Shown piece after piece: positions 26,212 to 34,272 of a DNA stretch of 64,000 nt; the first letter of the stretch is position 1; every line of letters begins with the position of its first letter. The stretch comes from JABAAE01 sp905480545 (GTDB lineage Bacteria; Planctomycetota; Planctomycetia; Pirellulales; Pirellulaceae). Under the pieces are notes generated by a model. It had not been told where the DNA came from and did no database searches. It worked only from the letters and a program-made list of their open reading frames with translations. A program made the translations under genes and the position numbers. Where the stretch lies: assembly GCA_943788025.1 (NCBI GenBank), contig CALSOR010000001.1:3294-67293 (forward strand), read 5' to 3'.

Positions 26212-26946
26212 ATGACCGGTAGGCTGATCCTGGATACTCCTTCGCGTGGGACCTGGAACATGGCTGTTGACGAAGCTCTCATGCTTACAGCTGCTGATCT
26301 GGGAGTGCCGACACTTCGATTTTATCGTTGGCAGGAGCCGACCGTTTCCTTGGGATATTTCCAAAAATACGAGGAGCGACTCCAACATCCCGAAAGCCTG
26401 GATTCAGTATTGGTTCGCCGGAATTCGGGAGGAGGGGCAATCGTGCATGATAAGGAGCTAACTTATTCATTGACGGTCCCGACCACTCATCCGCTTGGAA
26501 AGAACCCTTGCGCGATTTACAAATTAATGCATGACGCGTTAATTGAATCGCTGGATGCGATTGGAATCTCCGCAGAACTAAACACCGAGCCCGTCGCGGA
26601 ATTAGAGCCAAAGTTCCTTTGCTTTCAGCGAAGGGCAAGCAACGACATTTTGTTTCGAGGAAACAAAGTCTGCGGAAGCGCTCAACGGAAGCGGCATCAA
26701 GCTATTTCTCAGCATGGTAGCTTCATTTTAAACACCTCACCGGCGGCGCCACAAATATTGGGAGTCAATGAACTCTCTGGCGAATCCATTGAATCCGAGC
26801 CACTAATTAATCTTTGGACCGATCGCCTCGAAAAAAGAACTGGTATTTCCTTTCAACCGGACACTTTGGCGGCTTTTGAGTCAGAACAGAGCATCGCGAT
26901 CGAAAATGGGAAATTTAGCACCTTAAAATGGAATCAACGACGATGA
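26212..26946 (+). CDS. Lipoate-protein ligase A / LipM-type transferase
   Basis: The start at 26212 is favoured by GAGGGAAG 4 nt upstream; an in-frame ATG at 26146 would add 22 residues. 244 residues. Motifs of the biotin/lipoate ligase fold are MAVDEALMLTAADLG, LRFYRWQEPTVSLGYFQ, VLVRRNSGGGAIVHDKELTY (the RRxxGGGxVxHD lipoate-binding loop) and KVCGSAQRKRHQAISQHGSF (catalytic Lys region). It attaches lipoate or octanoate to lysines, and with gcvH next door the H protein is the natural substrate. It could be a ligase (LplA) or an octanoyltransferase (LipM); sequence alone does not decide. Confidence 0.88.
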   Translation: MTGRLILDTPSRGTWNMAVDEALMLTAADLGVPTLRFYRWQEPTVSLGYFQKYEERLQHPESLDSVLVRRNSGGGAIVHDKELTYSLTVPTTHPLGKNPCAIYKLMHDALIESLDAIGISAELNTEPVAELEPKFLCFQRRASNDILFRGNKVCGSAQRKRHQAISQHGSFILNTSPAAPQILGVNELSGESIESEPLINLWTDRLEKRTGISFQPDTLAAFESEQSIAIENGKFSTLKWNQRR

Positions 26947-27067
26947 CAAGGTTTTGACTTTGCCTATCTTTTCTGCTAATATTTATAAAATCTTAACAGC
27001 GACTACCTTTAAGTGCCCCAACAACCGCACTCAACCTCTCTTCAAAGGATTTTTGCTGAGGACGGCA

Positions 27068-27754
27068 ATGCAACTGAAACTCAAAGTAATCGGCGGAAAA
27101 AATGATGGGCGAGAACTTGAAATAAAGGTTCCCGAGTTCATTATTGGACGAGGAGACGGTGTGAATCTTCGACCGAAAAGCGATCTAATCAGCCGCCATC
27201 ATTGTGCGGTTTTGTTGGAAGACGGGCAGGCTTTCATCAACGATCTGGACAGCCGCAATGGCACATTCCTCAATGGCGAGCAGATCAAAGGAAAAGTCAA
27301 GCTGCAAATTGGTGATTTGCTGCGAGTTGGTCGGCTCCAATTTGAAATTTTGATTGATCATGGCTCGCCGGCTCGTAAAAAGCCAAAGGTGACGAGCGTC
27401 AAAGAAGCGGCGGAACGAACTGCTGCCGCCAATGCCAATCTGGACGAGGATAGTATCACGGACTGGCTGTCGGAGGCGGCGGAAACAGAAAAGAATGCTC
27501 GTCAAACCATTTTAGAGACCCGTCAATTTCGGATTGATGAAACAGATCGTGTCGTGCTTGATAACATCGTCGCAGATGACAGCGTGAATGCATCCGATCC
27601 CGCCGCGGAAGAGGATTCGGAAGTGACTGACGAACTGAAAACATCAAAGAAAAAAGCGAAGCCGGGAAAATTACCCGATCGCCCCAGAGATGACACCGCA
27701 GATTCGAAAGATGCGGCCACTGACATGCTTCGAAAATTCTTTAATCGGCGGTAG
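27068..27754 (+). CDS. FHA domain protein
   Basis: ATG 27068 follows GAGG; the longer frame upstream has no domain content. 228 residues. An FHA domain occupies residues 1-95: FIIGRGDGVNLRP, the SRHHC phosphopeptide-loop motif, and DLDSRNGTFLNGEQI. The remainder is charged and of low complexity, with a Lys-rich tail (KTSKKKAKPGK). FHA domains bind phosphothreonine peptides, so the protein probably reads Ser/Thr-kinase signalling, which is extensive in planctomycetes. No kinase is adjacent. It starts 121 nt after the ligase gene on the same strand and an ECF sigma gene follows. Confidence 0.92.
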   Translation: MQLKLKVIGGKNDGRELEIKVPEFIIGRGDGVNLRPKSDLISRHHCAVLLEDGQAFINDLDSRNGTFLNGEQIKGKVKLQIGDLLRVGRLQFEILIDHGSPARKKPKVTSVKEAAERTAAANANLDEDSITDWLSEAAETEKNARQTILETRQFRIDETDRVVLDNIVADDSVNASDPAAEEDSEVTDELKTSKKKAKPGKLPDRPRDDTADSKDAATDMLRKFFNRR

Positions 27755-27793
27755 ATTTACCGCTCAGTCCCTTTGGAGGCTGGAAGAAATTTT

Positions 27794-27829
27794 GATGTGG
27801 TTGAACTCGATGTGGTTGAACTCGATGTT
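27794..27829 (+). repeat. Intergenic tandem repeat, 15-bp unit
   Basis: Two full copies and a partial third of GATGTGGTTGAACTC, about 40 nt after the FHA gene stop. The remaining 160 nt before the sigma-factor gene hold no gene that I can see. Confidence 0.8.
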
Positions 27830-27992
27830 GGCCCTGACTTCAACGTGAGGACCAGTTCGGCGGACTTGAAGTTTTCTGAAACTGGGATTCAGAAAAAACA
27901 AGATTCTACTTAAAACAGTCGGAATAAATACCAAGAAAAACGGTAGTGATGGGAACATTGGTTGTCAGCACCTTTTCTGCATTTGGACATCA

Positions 27993-28532
27993 ATGCCAAA
28001 CAAAACCATGCAAATTGTTTCTGATTGCCTCGAGGGGGTCCCCGGCGCGACGGCGATTCTGATCCAACGATTTAAGGACCGAGTTTTCGGCCTTTGTTAT
28101 CGCATGCTTGGCCAACGCGAGGACGCTGAAGACGCAACTCAGGAAACGTTCATCCGAGTTATCAACAATCTACATCGTTGGGATTCTGAGCGTAGTTTTG
28201 AACCTTGGCTGTTCACTATTGCCGGAAATCGCTGTCGCACAAAACTTTTGAAACGCAGCAAGCAAAAAGAGGTACAACTAGGTGAGAATGTTGATGTTGC
28301 CTCAAAATCTCATGCAGCAACCGGTTTAATCGAAGAAATCCGTTGTGCGGTGACCAAATTGAGCGCAAAGCATCAACAGGCGTTTCGGTTGTTCCATGAA
28401 TCTCAATGTTCCTATCAGGAAATTGCAGAAAAATTAATGGTTCCGGTCGGCACGATCAAAACTTGGGTCCACAGGGCTCGAAAACAGGTCGTAAGCCAAC
28501 TGAAACGACGCAAGGCTCTTGAAAACGAATAG
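27993..28532 (+). CDS. ECF-type RNA polymerase sigma factor
   Basis: 179 residues. Region 2 is LIQRFKDRVFGLCYRML with GQREDAEDATQETFIRVI, followed by the region-2.4-like SFEPWLFTIAGNRCRTKLLK. Region 4 is KLSAKHQQAFRLFHESQCSY with IAEKLMVPVGTIKTWVHRAR, a helix-turn-helix that reads the -35 element. The downstream gene, starting 18 nt after the stop, is its probable membrane anti-sigma factor, so the pair should form a regulon answering an envelope signal. Target promoters cannot be deduced from this window. Confidence 0.95.
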   Translation: MPNKTMQIVSDCLEGVPGATAILIQRFKDRVFGLCYRMLGQREDAEDATQETFIRVINNLHRWDSERSFEPWLFTIAGNRCRTKLLKRSKQKEVQLGENVDVASKSHAATGLIEEIRCAVTKLSAKHQQAFRLFHESQCSYQEIAEKLMVPVGTIKTWVHRARKQVVSQLKRRKALENE

Positions 28533-28550
28533 GCGACCTGGAGCTAAAAA

Positions 28551-29381
28551 ATGAAGTGCACTGAATTTGAAACCGTTCTGAACGAATTACTGGACTCCAG
28601 ATTGGATCTGAAATCGGATCTTCGTATCTCCGCGCACGCTGCGTCCTGCCCACCCTGTAAAGAGGAATTGGAGATCTATGCGTCGATTGCCGAACTGGCT
28701 CCGGAAAACGGAACCAGCCAATTAGCCCCGGCACAGGCAATCCTCCAATCGCCCCCCAAAACGATTCGCCAAAAAAAACGAGAATGGTTTGGATACGCAG
28801 TCATGTCTTCTGCCGCCGCTTTGCTACTTGTTCTTGGTCCATTTAGCGATTATTTTTTCCCGCAAAATTCGAGTCCGAACAACGTGGCCAAAGCCGAAAA
28901 TGGCCTGATTAATTCACCCGATTCGTACCCTCAGCCTAACGACAAAAAACGATTAAACTCAAACGCAGGCGACCACTCCGCAACGAAATCGCAAGATAAA
29001 GGAAGCTTGAAAAACTCGACTGATGCCGATCAACAACAGGCAGCTGTGCCCACCAGAGAATCGGCGGCACTTGGCAACGGTATCCGCGAGTTGTCCCCTA
29101 TTCCTAGCAACAGTGTAAATCCAGCGAAATCCCGATCGCCCAAACCCCCACTCTCTAGGGGCCAGAGTGACTTCTGGACAAACAATGCCTTGAACCCGCC
29201 GATTCAGGACCCATTTGGGAATTTCCAAGGCGCTTTCCAGCGAACTCCGTCGACACCAGATCTTGATGATCTTGAGCGCGTTGGGGAGTCTTTGGAGACG
29301 GTATGGAAAACCATTCAGGAAGATGACTACATTCTCCCTCTTGTAAAACAGGGCGCTTTGCTGCTTGTTCGCCGCTCATAG
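28551..29381 (+). CDS. Putative zinc-finger anti-sigma factor
   Basis: 276 residues. The N-terminal cytoplasmic part has a ZAS-like motif (RISAHAASCPPCKEELEIYA: His-x3-Cys-x2-Cys) as in zinc-binding anti-sigma domains. One transmembrane segment follows near residues 80-100 (WFGYAVMSSAAALLLVLGPF). The periplasmic part is Ser/Asn/Pro/Gln-rich and poorly structured, ending in a short ordered block (LDDLERVGESLETVWKTI). The position 18 nt behind an ECF sigma gene supports the role: it should hold the sigma factor at the membrane until a signal releases it. The sensor part is not a domain I recognise. Confidence 0.82.
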   Translation: MKCTEFETVLNELLDSRLDLKSDLRISAHAASCPPCKEELEIYASIAELAPENGTSQLAPAQAILQSPPKTIRQKKREWFGYAVMSSAAALLLVLGPFSDYFFPQNSSPNNVAKAENGLINSPDSYPQPNDKKRLNSNAGDHSATKSQDKGSLKNSTDADQQQAAVPTRESAALGNGIRELSPIPSNSVNPAKSRSPKPPLSRGQSDFWTNNALNPPIQDPFGNFQGAFQRTPSTPDLDDLERVGESLETVWKTIQEDDYILPLVKQGALLLVRRS

Positions 29382-29541
29382 AATTTAATGAATCTCTCAA
29401 CATCATCCAACGTCTTTGGAATGATGTCGTTACAAGCCTTATGACCGTTAAGCTTTCCGCCGCTTCCTCTCAAATGCGGCTATAGTAACCAGGTTTTCCT
29501 AGTCAAGCTCTTCTCAGTGTGTATGATTCCGACATTCGGAA

Positions 29542-30042
29542 ATGTCGCCGCAGTTTCGCTATTCTTCTAATCTCCAACACTTGGGAAAAAAAGTGGCATC
29601 AACAACAGAAAACCTTGACAACCTAAAAAAACTCAACGCTTTAAATGAGAACGGCAATCGCGAAAACGAAGATCGTCGTGAAGTAGCGGAAGCAGCGGGT
29701 TCTGAGCGTCGTAAAGTTCAGCGTCGACGCCTAATCGATCCGACAACTTGTGAGCGGGATTATACTAACGACGAAATCGAATTCATGCAGGAAATGGATG
29801 AATACAAGCGACGAAGTGGCCGAATGTTCCCGACATGCAGCGAAATTCTGGAAGTCCTTCGAGGAATGGGCTACCTTCGGGTCGAATTGCCTAATGAAGA
29901 GGACGAAGAAGAAATTGCCAACAATGAAGCGGTAGCTCCCGTTCGAACCGCTGGTTTGATTGCCAGTGAACTCGATCAGTTTGATGAGTTCGATGAAGAA
30001 TTTGAAGCTGAGGCACTCAGTGATTTTGAAGATGACGAGTAA
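29542..30042 (+). CDS. Conserved planctomycete hypothetical protein, acidic tail
   Basis: 166 residues from ATG 29542; a GTG near 29592 is also possible and would skip an N-terminus without conserved look. The core is RRKVQRRRLIDPTTCERDY then TNDEIEFMQEMDEYKRRSGR then MFPTCSEILEVLRGMGYLRV, which I remember as a short protein conserved across Pirellulales. The C-terminus is strongly acidic (LDQFDEFDEEFEAEALSDFE). No catalytic residues or membrane segments are visible. A basic-then-acidic layout suggests a nucleic-acid or protein adaptor, but this is a guess. A strong terminator follows 33 nt after the stop. Confidence 0.85.
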   Translation: MSPQFRYSSNLQHLGKKVASTTENLDNLKKLNALNENGNRENEDRREVAEAAGSERRKVQRRRLIDPTTCERDYTNDEIEFMQEMDEYKRRSGRMFPTCSEILEVLRGMGYLRVELPNEEDEEEIANNEAVAPVRTAGLIASELDQFDEFDEEFEAEALSDFEDDE

Positions 30043-30074
30043 GTTTCGCAAAACCGACTAGCTAGCAACTTTGG

Positions 30075-30099
30075 ACCGGCTTTATCAAGCCGGTTTTTT
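30075..30099 (+). terminator. Rho-independent terminator
   Basis: Perfect 8-bp stem ACCGGCTT / AAGCCGGT with a TATC loop, followed by a run of six T. It ends the transcript of the acidic-tail hypothetical gene. Confidence 0.92.
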
Positions 30100-30247
30100 C
30101 TTGCGCAAATTTACGGGTTGGGCACTAATTTTTCGAGATGACGAATTGGTATGGTTGCAATAATCCGTTCATGAATTCCATGCGATAGCACGGTTGGGCT
30201 TGTGTCGAATTTACAAAAAAAGTAATTAACCCAAACTTTAATTAAAG

Positions 30248-30976
30248 TTGGCTAAAATTTTGGGTAATTACGTGATTCGGCTCAGTCTGATCGTTGTCAT
30301 GATACTGCTTGTGGGGTGTAATCTCGCAACCAACCGCCAAAACCTGGACGGCAAAAGAAGTTTTGAGAGCGCACAGTACAATCAAGCGCTCAATAGTTTC
30401 CACCTTGCACTGAATGCGAATCCTGCCAATCCGGATGCGCATTACAACATTGGGCGAACCTTGCATAAGCTGTCCGAGAGAAGCAAGGACAAAAATCAAA
30501 TCCAGCAGGCTGAAACTGCTTATCGGCAAGCGTTAAGGCTTAATCCGTCCCATATCGAAGCAAATCGCGGTCTGTCCGTATTGCTGGCGGAAAACAAAAG
30601 GTCCCCGGAAGCATTCGCCTTGATTCAGAACTGGTCTAGTTTTGAACCCAGTTCCGCCGAGCCAAAGATTGAACTGGCAAGGCTTTACGCCGAACACGGC
30701 GATCGAAAGACAGCGACACAATTGCTTAGCGATGCCTTAAGTGCCGATTTCGAAAATGACCGTGCACTCCGCGCCATCGGAATGCTCCGCGAGCAGGCCG
30801 GTGATTATCAGCAAGCACTGATCGATTACCAGCGGTCATTGCAGTTGAATCCAATTCAACCCGAGCTAAGCAATCATGTCGCACGTTTACAGTCGCAAAA
30901 TCCAAACTTCTACCAAGCGGTTCCACAATCGCCAAATCGAACGGCGTCAATCGCACCGGGATGGCCCAAGTTTTAA
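30248..30976 (+). CDS. TPR-repeat lipoprotein
   Basis: 242 residues read from a TTG at 30248; the next in-frame ATG would remove part of the signal. A lipobox (VVMILLVGC) is clear. At least three tetratricopeptide units follow: SFESAQYNQALNSFHLALNA, NPDAHYNIGRTLHKLSERSK, TAYRQALRLNPSHIEANRGL, then ARLYAEHGDRKTATQLLSDA and AGDYQQALIDYQRSLQLNPI. TPR arrays act as scaffolds, here probably at the inner face of the outer membrane or in the periplasm. The gene is flanked by a terminator upstream and by a convergent gene 50 nt downstream, so it stands alone. Confidence 0.88.
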   Translation: MAKILGNYVIRLSLIVVMILLVGCNLATNRQNLDGKRSFESAQYNQALNSFHLALNANPANPDAHYNIGRTLHKLSERSKDKNQIQQAETAYRQALRLNPSHIEANRGLSVLLAENKRSPEAFALIQNWSSFEPSSAEPKIELARLYAEHGDRKTATQLLSDALSADFENDRALRAIGMLREQAGDYQQALIDYQRSLQLNPIQPELSNHVARLQSQNPNFYQAVPQSPNRTASIAPGWPKF

Positions 30977-31026
30977 GTTCCGGTGAAGTCAAAAAAAACA
31001 GGCCGAAACATTAAACCTAAATAAAT

Positions 31027-32181
31027 TTACTCGCCGGGTTCAATTTTGATTTTGACTTTGTACTCACCGGGGAATTGATAGGTTTTCCCGACATAACTGG
31101 CTCGCATTGTGATCCCAAATTGCAATTTGCCCTTGGCATCCGCACGGAATTTCTTCTTCTGCCCAACGAGGAAGTACTTACCGCTGTTTCCAATTCTGGC
31201 TACCAATGCACCGTACGGAATTCCTGGCGTGTTGGGCATGACTCCGTATTGAGGCATGCCATCGGCAGTAGACGAAACGTTACCGCCCCAAGGCGTGAGT
31301 GCCAAGGAACCCGATGAGGTAACGGAGATCGAGTCACCTTTTTCAACGGTCACACCTGCCGACTTGAATTTGAATTGCACGAAGTGATCTTTATTGACAG
31401 TAACGCTTTTTTCGATCGCTTCACGATTCCCGACAGGCCGGGTTCCTTTGCGGATGTCTTGTAAAGCAATTTTCAACTGTCCATATTTTCCATTGAGCTC
31501 GAATTCTGTTTCCTGTATTTTTCCAACGGCAGTGAAGTTTGCCATGACTAATTTGTCGTTGCGTTCCCAAACTTGCTCTTCGTCATCTTCATCGTCCATC
31601 GATTCAATCATTGCCTCGATTTCTTTCTTGATCTCACCGAGATGTCGCTTGCGTTCAGCGTTGGTTTCTCCGTCATATCGTGCAAGTTCGTTCTTGATCT
31701 TGATCCCGTATTGCATCAATTTTTTATGAGCGATTTCTCGTTCGTCATACTTCGTTGACCCCAACTGCTCGACCAGCGAATCAAGCTTAGCGATGATTTG
31801 CGGGAAGCTATTCAAACCGGGCTCAAAGCGTACGATCTTAGCAATTGGAACCGCCAACGTTCCAAAATCCGTCACGATGCTGATCGTCTTATTGGCCAAT
31901 TCGCCGCTAACAATGTCCCCATCGTTGAGATGCATCCGCATAAAAGTTGCGGGCAACTCCTCTGCTGGAATTTCAATGTTGGGTGAATTCCCCTCCTCGG
32001 ATTTTGGTGGTGCATCAGACGGAGTTTTTTTTGCTGCAGGTTCCTGCGTCGCCGGTTGCACGGGAGCCCCAAACGGATCATCGTCAATTTGCCCAAGAGC
32101 GATTGAATCGACACGTGCAAAGAACGTGATCAAACATCCAAAAATCGTCAGGGGAATTAATGAAAATTTCAAGTGCGTCAT
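31027..32181 (-). CDS. Secreted protein with PA-IL/LecA-like C-terminal domain
   Basis: 384 residues with a signal peptide (LIPLTIFGCLITFFA) and an Ala/Pro/Lys-rich linker. The middle contains an SH3-like strand region (MRMHLNDGDIVSGELANK, FGTLAVPIAKIVRFEP) and a charged helical segment (KRHLGEIKKEIEAMIESMDD). The C-terminal 120 residues (VTVEKGDSISVTSSGSLALT, GIPYGALVARIGNSGKYFLV, GKLQFGITMRA) resemble the galactose-binding PA-IL-like fold seen in planctomycete NPCBM/PA-IL proteins. It may bind sugar at the cell surface. It is transcribed divergently from the interrupted TolC gene. Confidence 0.75.
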   Translation of the reverse strand: MTHLKFSLIPLTIFGCLITFFARVDSIALGQIDDDPFGAPVQPATQEPAAKKTPSDAPPKSEEGNSPNIEIPAEELPATFMRMHLNDGDIVSGELANKTISIVTDFGTLAVPIAKIVRFEPGLNSFPQIIAKLDSLVEQLGSTKYDEREIAHKKLMQYGIKIKNELARYDGETNAERKRHLGEIKKEIEAMIESMDDEDDEEQVWERNDKLVMANFTAVGKIQETEFELNGKYGQLKIALQDIRKGTRPVGNREAIEKSVTVNKDHFVQFKFKSAGVTVEKGDSISVTSSGSLALTPWGGNVSSTADGMPQYGVMPNTPGIPYGALVARIGNSGKYFLVGQKKKFRADAKGKLQFGITMRASYVGKTYQFPGEYKVKIKIEPGE

Positions 32182-32756
32182 AGCGTTGGTTTTTGCAAAT
32201 AAAGAAAGCGGACAAATTCGATTTTTGACCGTCGATGACCGAGCGATAATTCAACTTACATTCTAGTCCAAAAGAGAGTTTCAGCCAAAAGTTGGTTCTC
32301 AAATGCTTATCCTTTTGCACAGAGTACACGTAGCAAACTGAGGTCAAATCCGCCCACAGCCCCGTTTTGAATCTGGATTAGTGCGGCAAAATTCATTTTG
32401 GGGATCAAGAATTTGGATGTAAAACCCGCTGCAGCTTAAACGAAATCAAATCTTTTTCGCAGCGTTGAACGTCGTTCTCTTCGCAATCAATATCCAATCA
32501 TTCAGAGCGACCGCAATAACCGGTCGAATTTTTCGGAATGATTTTGCGGACAAAGGTACCCGCGCTCGATTGCGTCAATCGAGCGAGTAAATCCCAAAAG
32601 TCGTAATAGTTGCAATCTTTCGTCCTCTTTTTCGAATTGGATCACGAAACATCGCCAGAACATTAATTTGTGCTCGGAAAAAGCCGTTAACGATGAAGGC
32701 GACGTTGTTACTTAACCTGCCAACAGGGACGTAATTTGATTCCACCTGATCAAAGA
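32182..32756. other. Divergent intergenic region, no gene seen
   Basis: 575 bases between the PA-IL-like gene and the start of the interrupted TolC gene. No frame with a credible start and motif is present, and I see no strong hairpin. It should contain the two divergent promoters, but none is convincing by eye. Confidence 0.5.
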
Positions 32757-32855
32757 ATGCGATGGATACAAACTAACAGCATGCTGTTCTGCGCCCTGCC
32801 AATGATATTCTTGGCAATCCTATGTGACGCCAAAACATTCGTCTTTGCTCAGTGA
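32757..32855 (+). pseudogene. Signal-peptide exon of the interrupted TolC-type gene
   Basis: An ATG at 32757 opens 32 codons that read as a complete signal peptide: positively charged start (MRWIQT), hydrophobic core (LFCALPMIFLAIL) and an Ala-Gln end (FVFAQ), then TGA. Seventeen bases later the IS begins. On the other side of the IS the TolC body starts without any signal peptide. One added base near the TGA would make both halves a single frame across the IS. Confidence 0.7.
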
Positions 32856-32892
32856 TTTGTTTCAGCGGCAAGTGAGACTTTTTTGTTCAGCT

Positions 32893-33873
32893 TTAATTGG
32901 TGGTCTGGTTCAGTTCTAAAGGTAAAGTTCTTTGGCGGATGCCAAGGTTAATCTGCTTTCGTCGGTGTCGAGACTGAGACAACTTCAGTCGCCGGGCGGA
33001 GCTGATTTCGTCCGGGTTGCCACGGTACCAAGTCGCTGGAGTTTGATACCCCAAGGCACTGTGCAATCGCTCGTTGTTGTAATGGTCGACAATCCTTTTT
33101 ATGGTTTCTTCTGAGTCGTATCGGCCGACAAGTTCGTGTTCTTCAATCGCTTCCCGGATCGTCCGATTGCAACGTTCCATCACTCCGTTTTCTTCGGGGC
33201 AATGCGGCTTGATTCGGTGGTGAGTCAATTCGTGATGATCCAGCAAACCGCCAAACTCCTTGCTGATGTAGCCGCTTCCGTTGTCGCTACGAATGATCGG
33301 CTGGGCTACGACTTTTCCCTCTTGGTCCATCTGTAAACTCTCAAGTGCTTTCTGGGCGCCGATACTGATTGAATGTCCGTCCATGCTCGTCAACAACTCC
33401 CAGTGAACCAGGTAACGCGAATACTCGTCGATGAAATTCAGCAGGTAGTACTGAATTCCGCCGACCTTCAAATACATTAGATCGGTCGCCCAGATTTCGT
33501 CGGGGCGACTCGCTTTTTCTGCCTCGTCGCGATACCGTTTCTTGCGGCCACGACGAAGACACATCAGCTCTTCACTCAGTAAAATTCGATAAACGGTACT
33601 CATACTCAGGTAAGCCACATCGTCGTCAATCATTCGCCAGGCAAGCTCGCGATGGCGGACGCCTGGATGCTCCAAAGCGTATTTCACCACGGCTTGCTTC
33701 TCCTCGGGCAATGCCTCGAAAGCCTGAACGGGCTTGATCACCTCACGACGCTCTCGCTTCCAGGATTCTTCTTTCTTCCATCGAAAGTAGCTGGCCCGCG
33801 ACACACCGAGATGATTCAATACCTCATTCGTTTTCAACGAACCAACAGACAAAGCACGATTAACTTCCGCCAC
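32893..33873 (-). CDS. IS3-family transposase OrfB (DDE domain)
   Basis: 326 residues counted from the first ATG, but the natural product is probably an OrfAB fusion made by frameshifting upstream (reading NALGLEDYGQLPAELQQQVV before this ATG). An N-terminal HTH (NEVLNHLGVSRASYFRWKKE) and HTH_21-like part (HPGVRHRELAWRMIDDDVAY) precede the rve integrase core. Its DDE residues are in DEIWATDLMYLKVGG, IIRSDNGSGYISKEFGGLL and HCPEENGVMERCNRTIREA. The core looks intact, so the element may still move. The C-terminal tail is basic. Confidence 0.95.
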   Translation of the reverse strand: MAEVNRALSVGSLKTNEVLNHLGVSRASYFRWKKEESWKRERREVIKPVQAFEALPEEKQAVVKYALEHPGVRHRELAWRMIDDDVAYLSMSTVYRILLSEELMCLRRGRKKRYRDEAEKASRPDEIWATDLMYLKVGGIQYYLLNFIDEYSRYLVHWELLTSMDGHSISIGAQKALESLQMDQEGKVVAQPIIRSDNGSGYISKEFGGLLDHHELTHHRIKPHCPEENGVMERCNRTIREAIEEHELVGRYDSEETIKRIVDHYNNERLHSALGYQTPATWYRGNPDEISSARRLKLSQSRHRRKQINLGIRQRTLPLELNQTTN

Positions 33874-33920
33874 GACTTGCTGTTGAAGTTCGGCTGGCAG
33901 TTGTCCGTAGTCTTCAAGTC

Positions 33921-34220
33921 CTAAAGCGTTTTTTTTAACTCCAGGTTTTCTGCAAGAATCTCGGCGATGATCGCGTCTTTCTTGCGAAGCTCTTCCTGTT
34001 GTTGGTGCTGGTGGCGGTCTTCGGCTTTCGAGCGTCGCTTGTCACCGAAAACCGATTCAGCACTCGACACCAATTGGCTCTTCCAATTGTAATACTGGGT
34101 GGGCTGAATGCCCTCACGACGACAAAGCTCCGATACCTCAACTCCGGGCTCAAGCCCTGCCAAGACGATTCGCATCTTCTCCGATGCCGTCCAGCTCTTG
34201 CGTTTTCGTTTTTCACTCAT
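33921..34220 (-). CDS. IS3-family transposase OrfA
   Basis: 99 residues from ATG 34220 (MSEKRKRKSW); an upstream in-frame start is within the terminal region. It is a HTH_Tnp_1 protein: SEKMRIVLAGLEPGVEVSEL then CRREGIQPTQYYNWKSQLV, followed by a leucine-zipper-like coiled coil (EELRKKDAIIAEILAENLEL) used for multimerisation. It recognises the inverted repeats. The stop (33921-33923) lies just after the A8 run used for frameshifting. Confidence 0.93.
   Translation of the reverse strand: MSEKRKRKSWTASEKMRIVLAGLEPGVEVSELCRREGIQPTQYYNWKSQLVSSAESVFGDKRRSKAEDRHQHQQQEELRKKDAIIAEILAENLELKKTL
33929..33936 (-). promoter_or_regulatory. Programmed -1 frameshift slip site (A8)
   Basis: Eight A residues on the coding strand near the orfA end. 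Slipping back one base moves ribosomes from the orfA frame (ending ELKKTL) into the frame that continues as KNALGLEDYGQL and joins OrfB. This is the standard expression strategy of IS3-family elements. Confidence 0.75.
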
Positions 34221-34272
34221 CGGTCTCTGCTTTCTTATTGAGACCAACAATTCTAACTTCTAAAATGTCTCA

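Larger units (their letters stand above)
32873..34272 (-). mobile_element. IS3-family insertion sequence, complete
   Basis: 1400 bases bounded by TGAGAC and its inverse GTCTCA. The terminal sequences are imperfect inverted repeats (TGAGACTTTTTTGTTCAGC against TGAGACATTTTAGAAG). It contains overlapping orfA and orfB in the minus direction with an A8 slip site. No clear target duplication is visible in the flanks. It lies inside a TolC-type gene, just after its signal-peptide segment. Confidence 0.9.

Noticed and set aside
32853..32855. TGA after the TolC signal peptide as recoding
   Set aside because: The frame after it does not continue as TolC-type sequence and runs into the IS; a one-base error or mutation is simpler.
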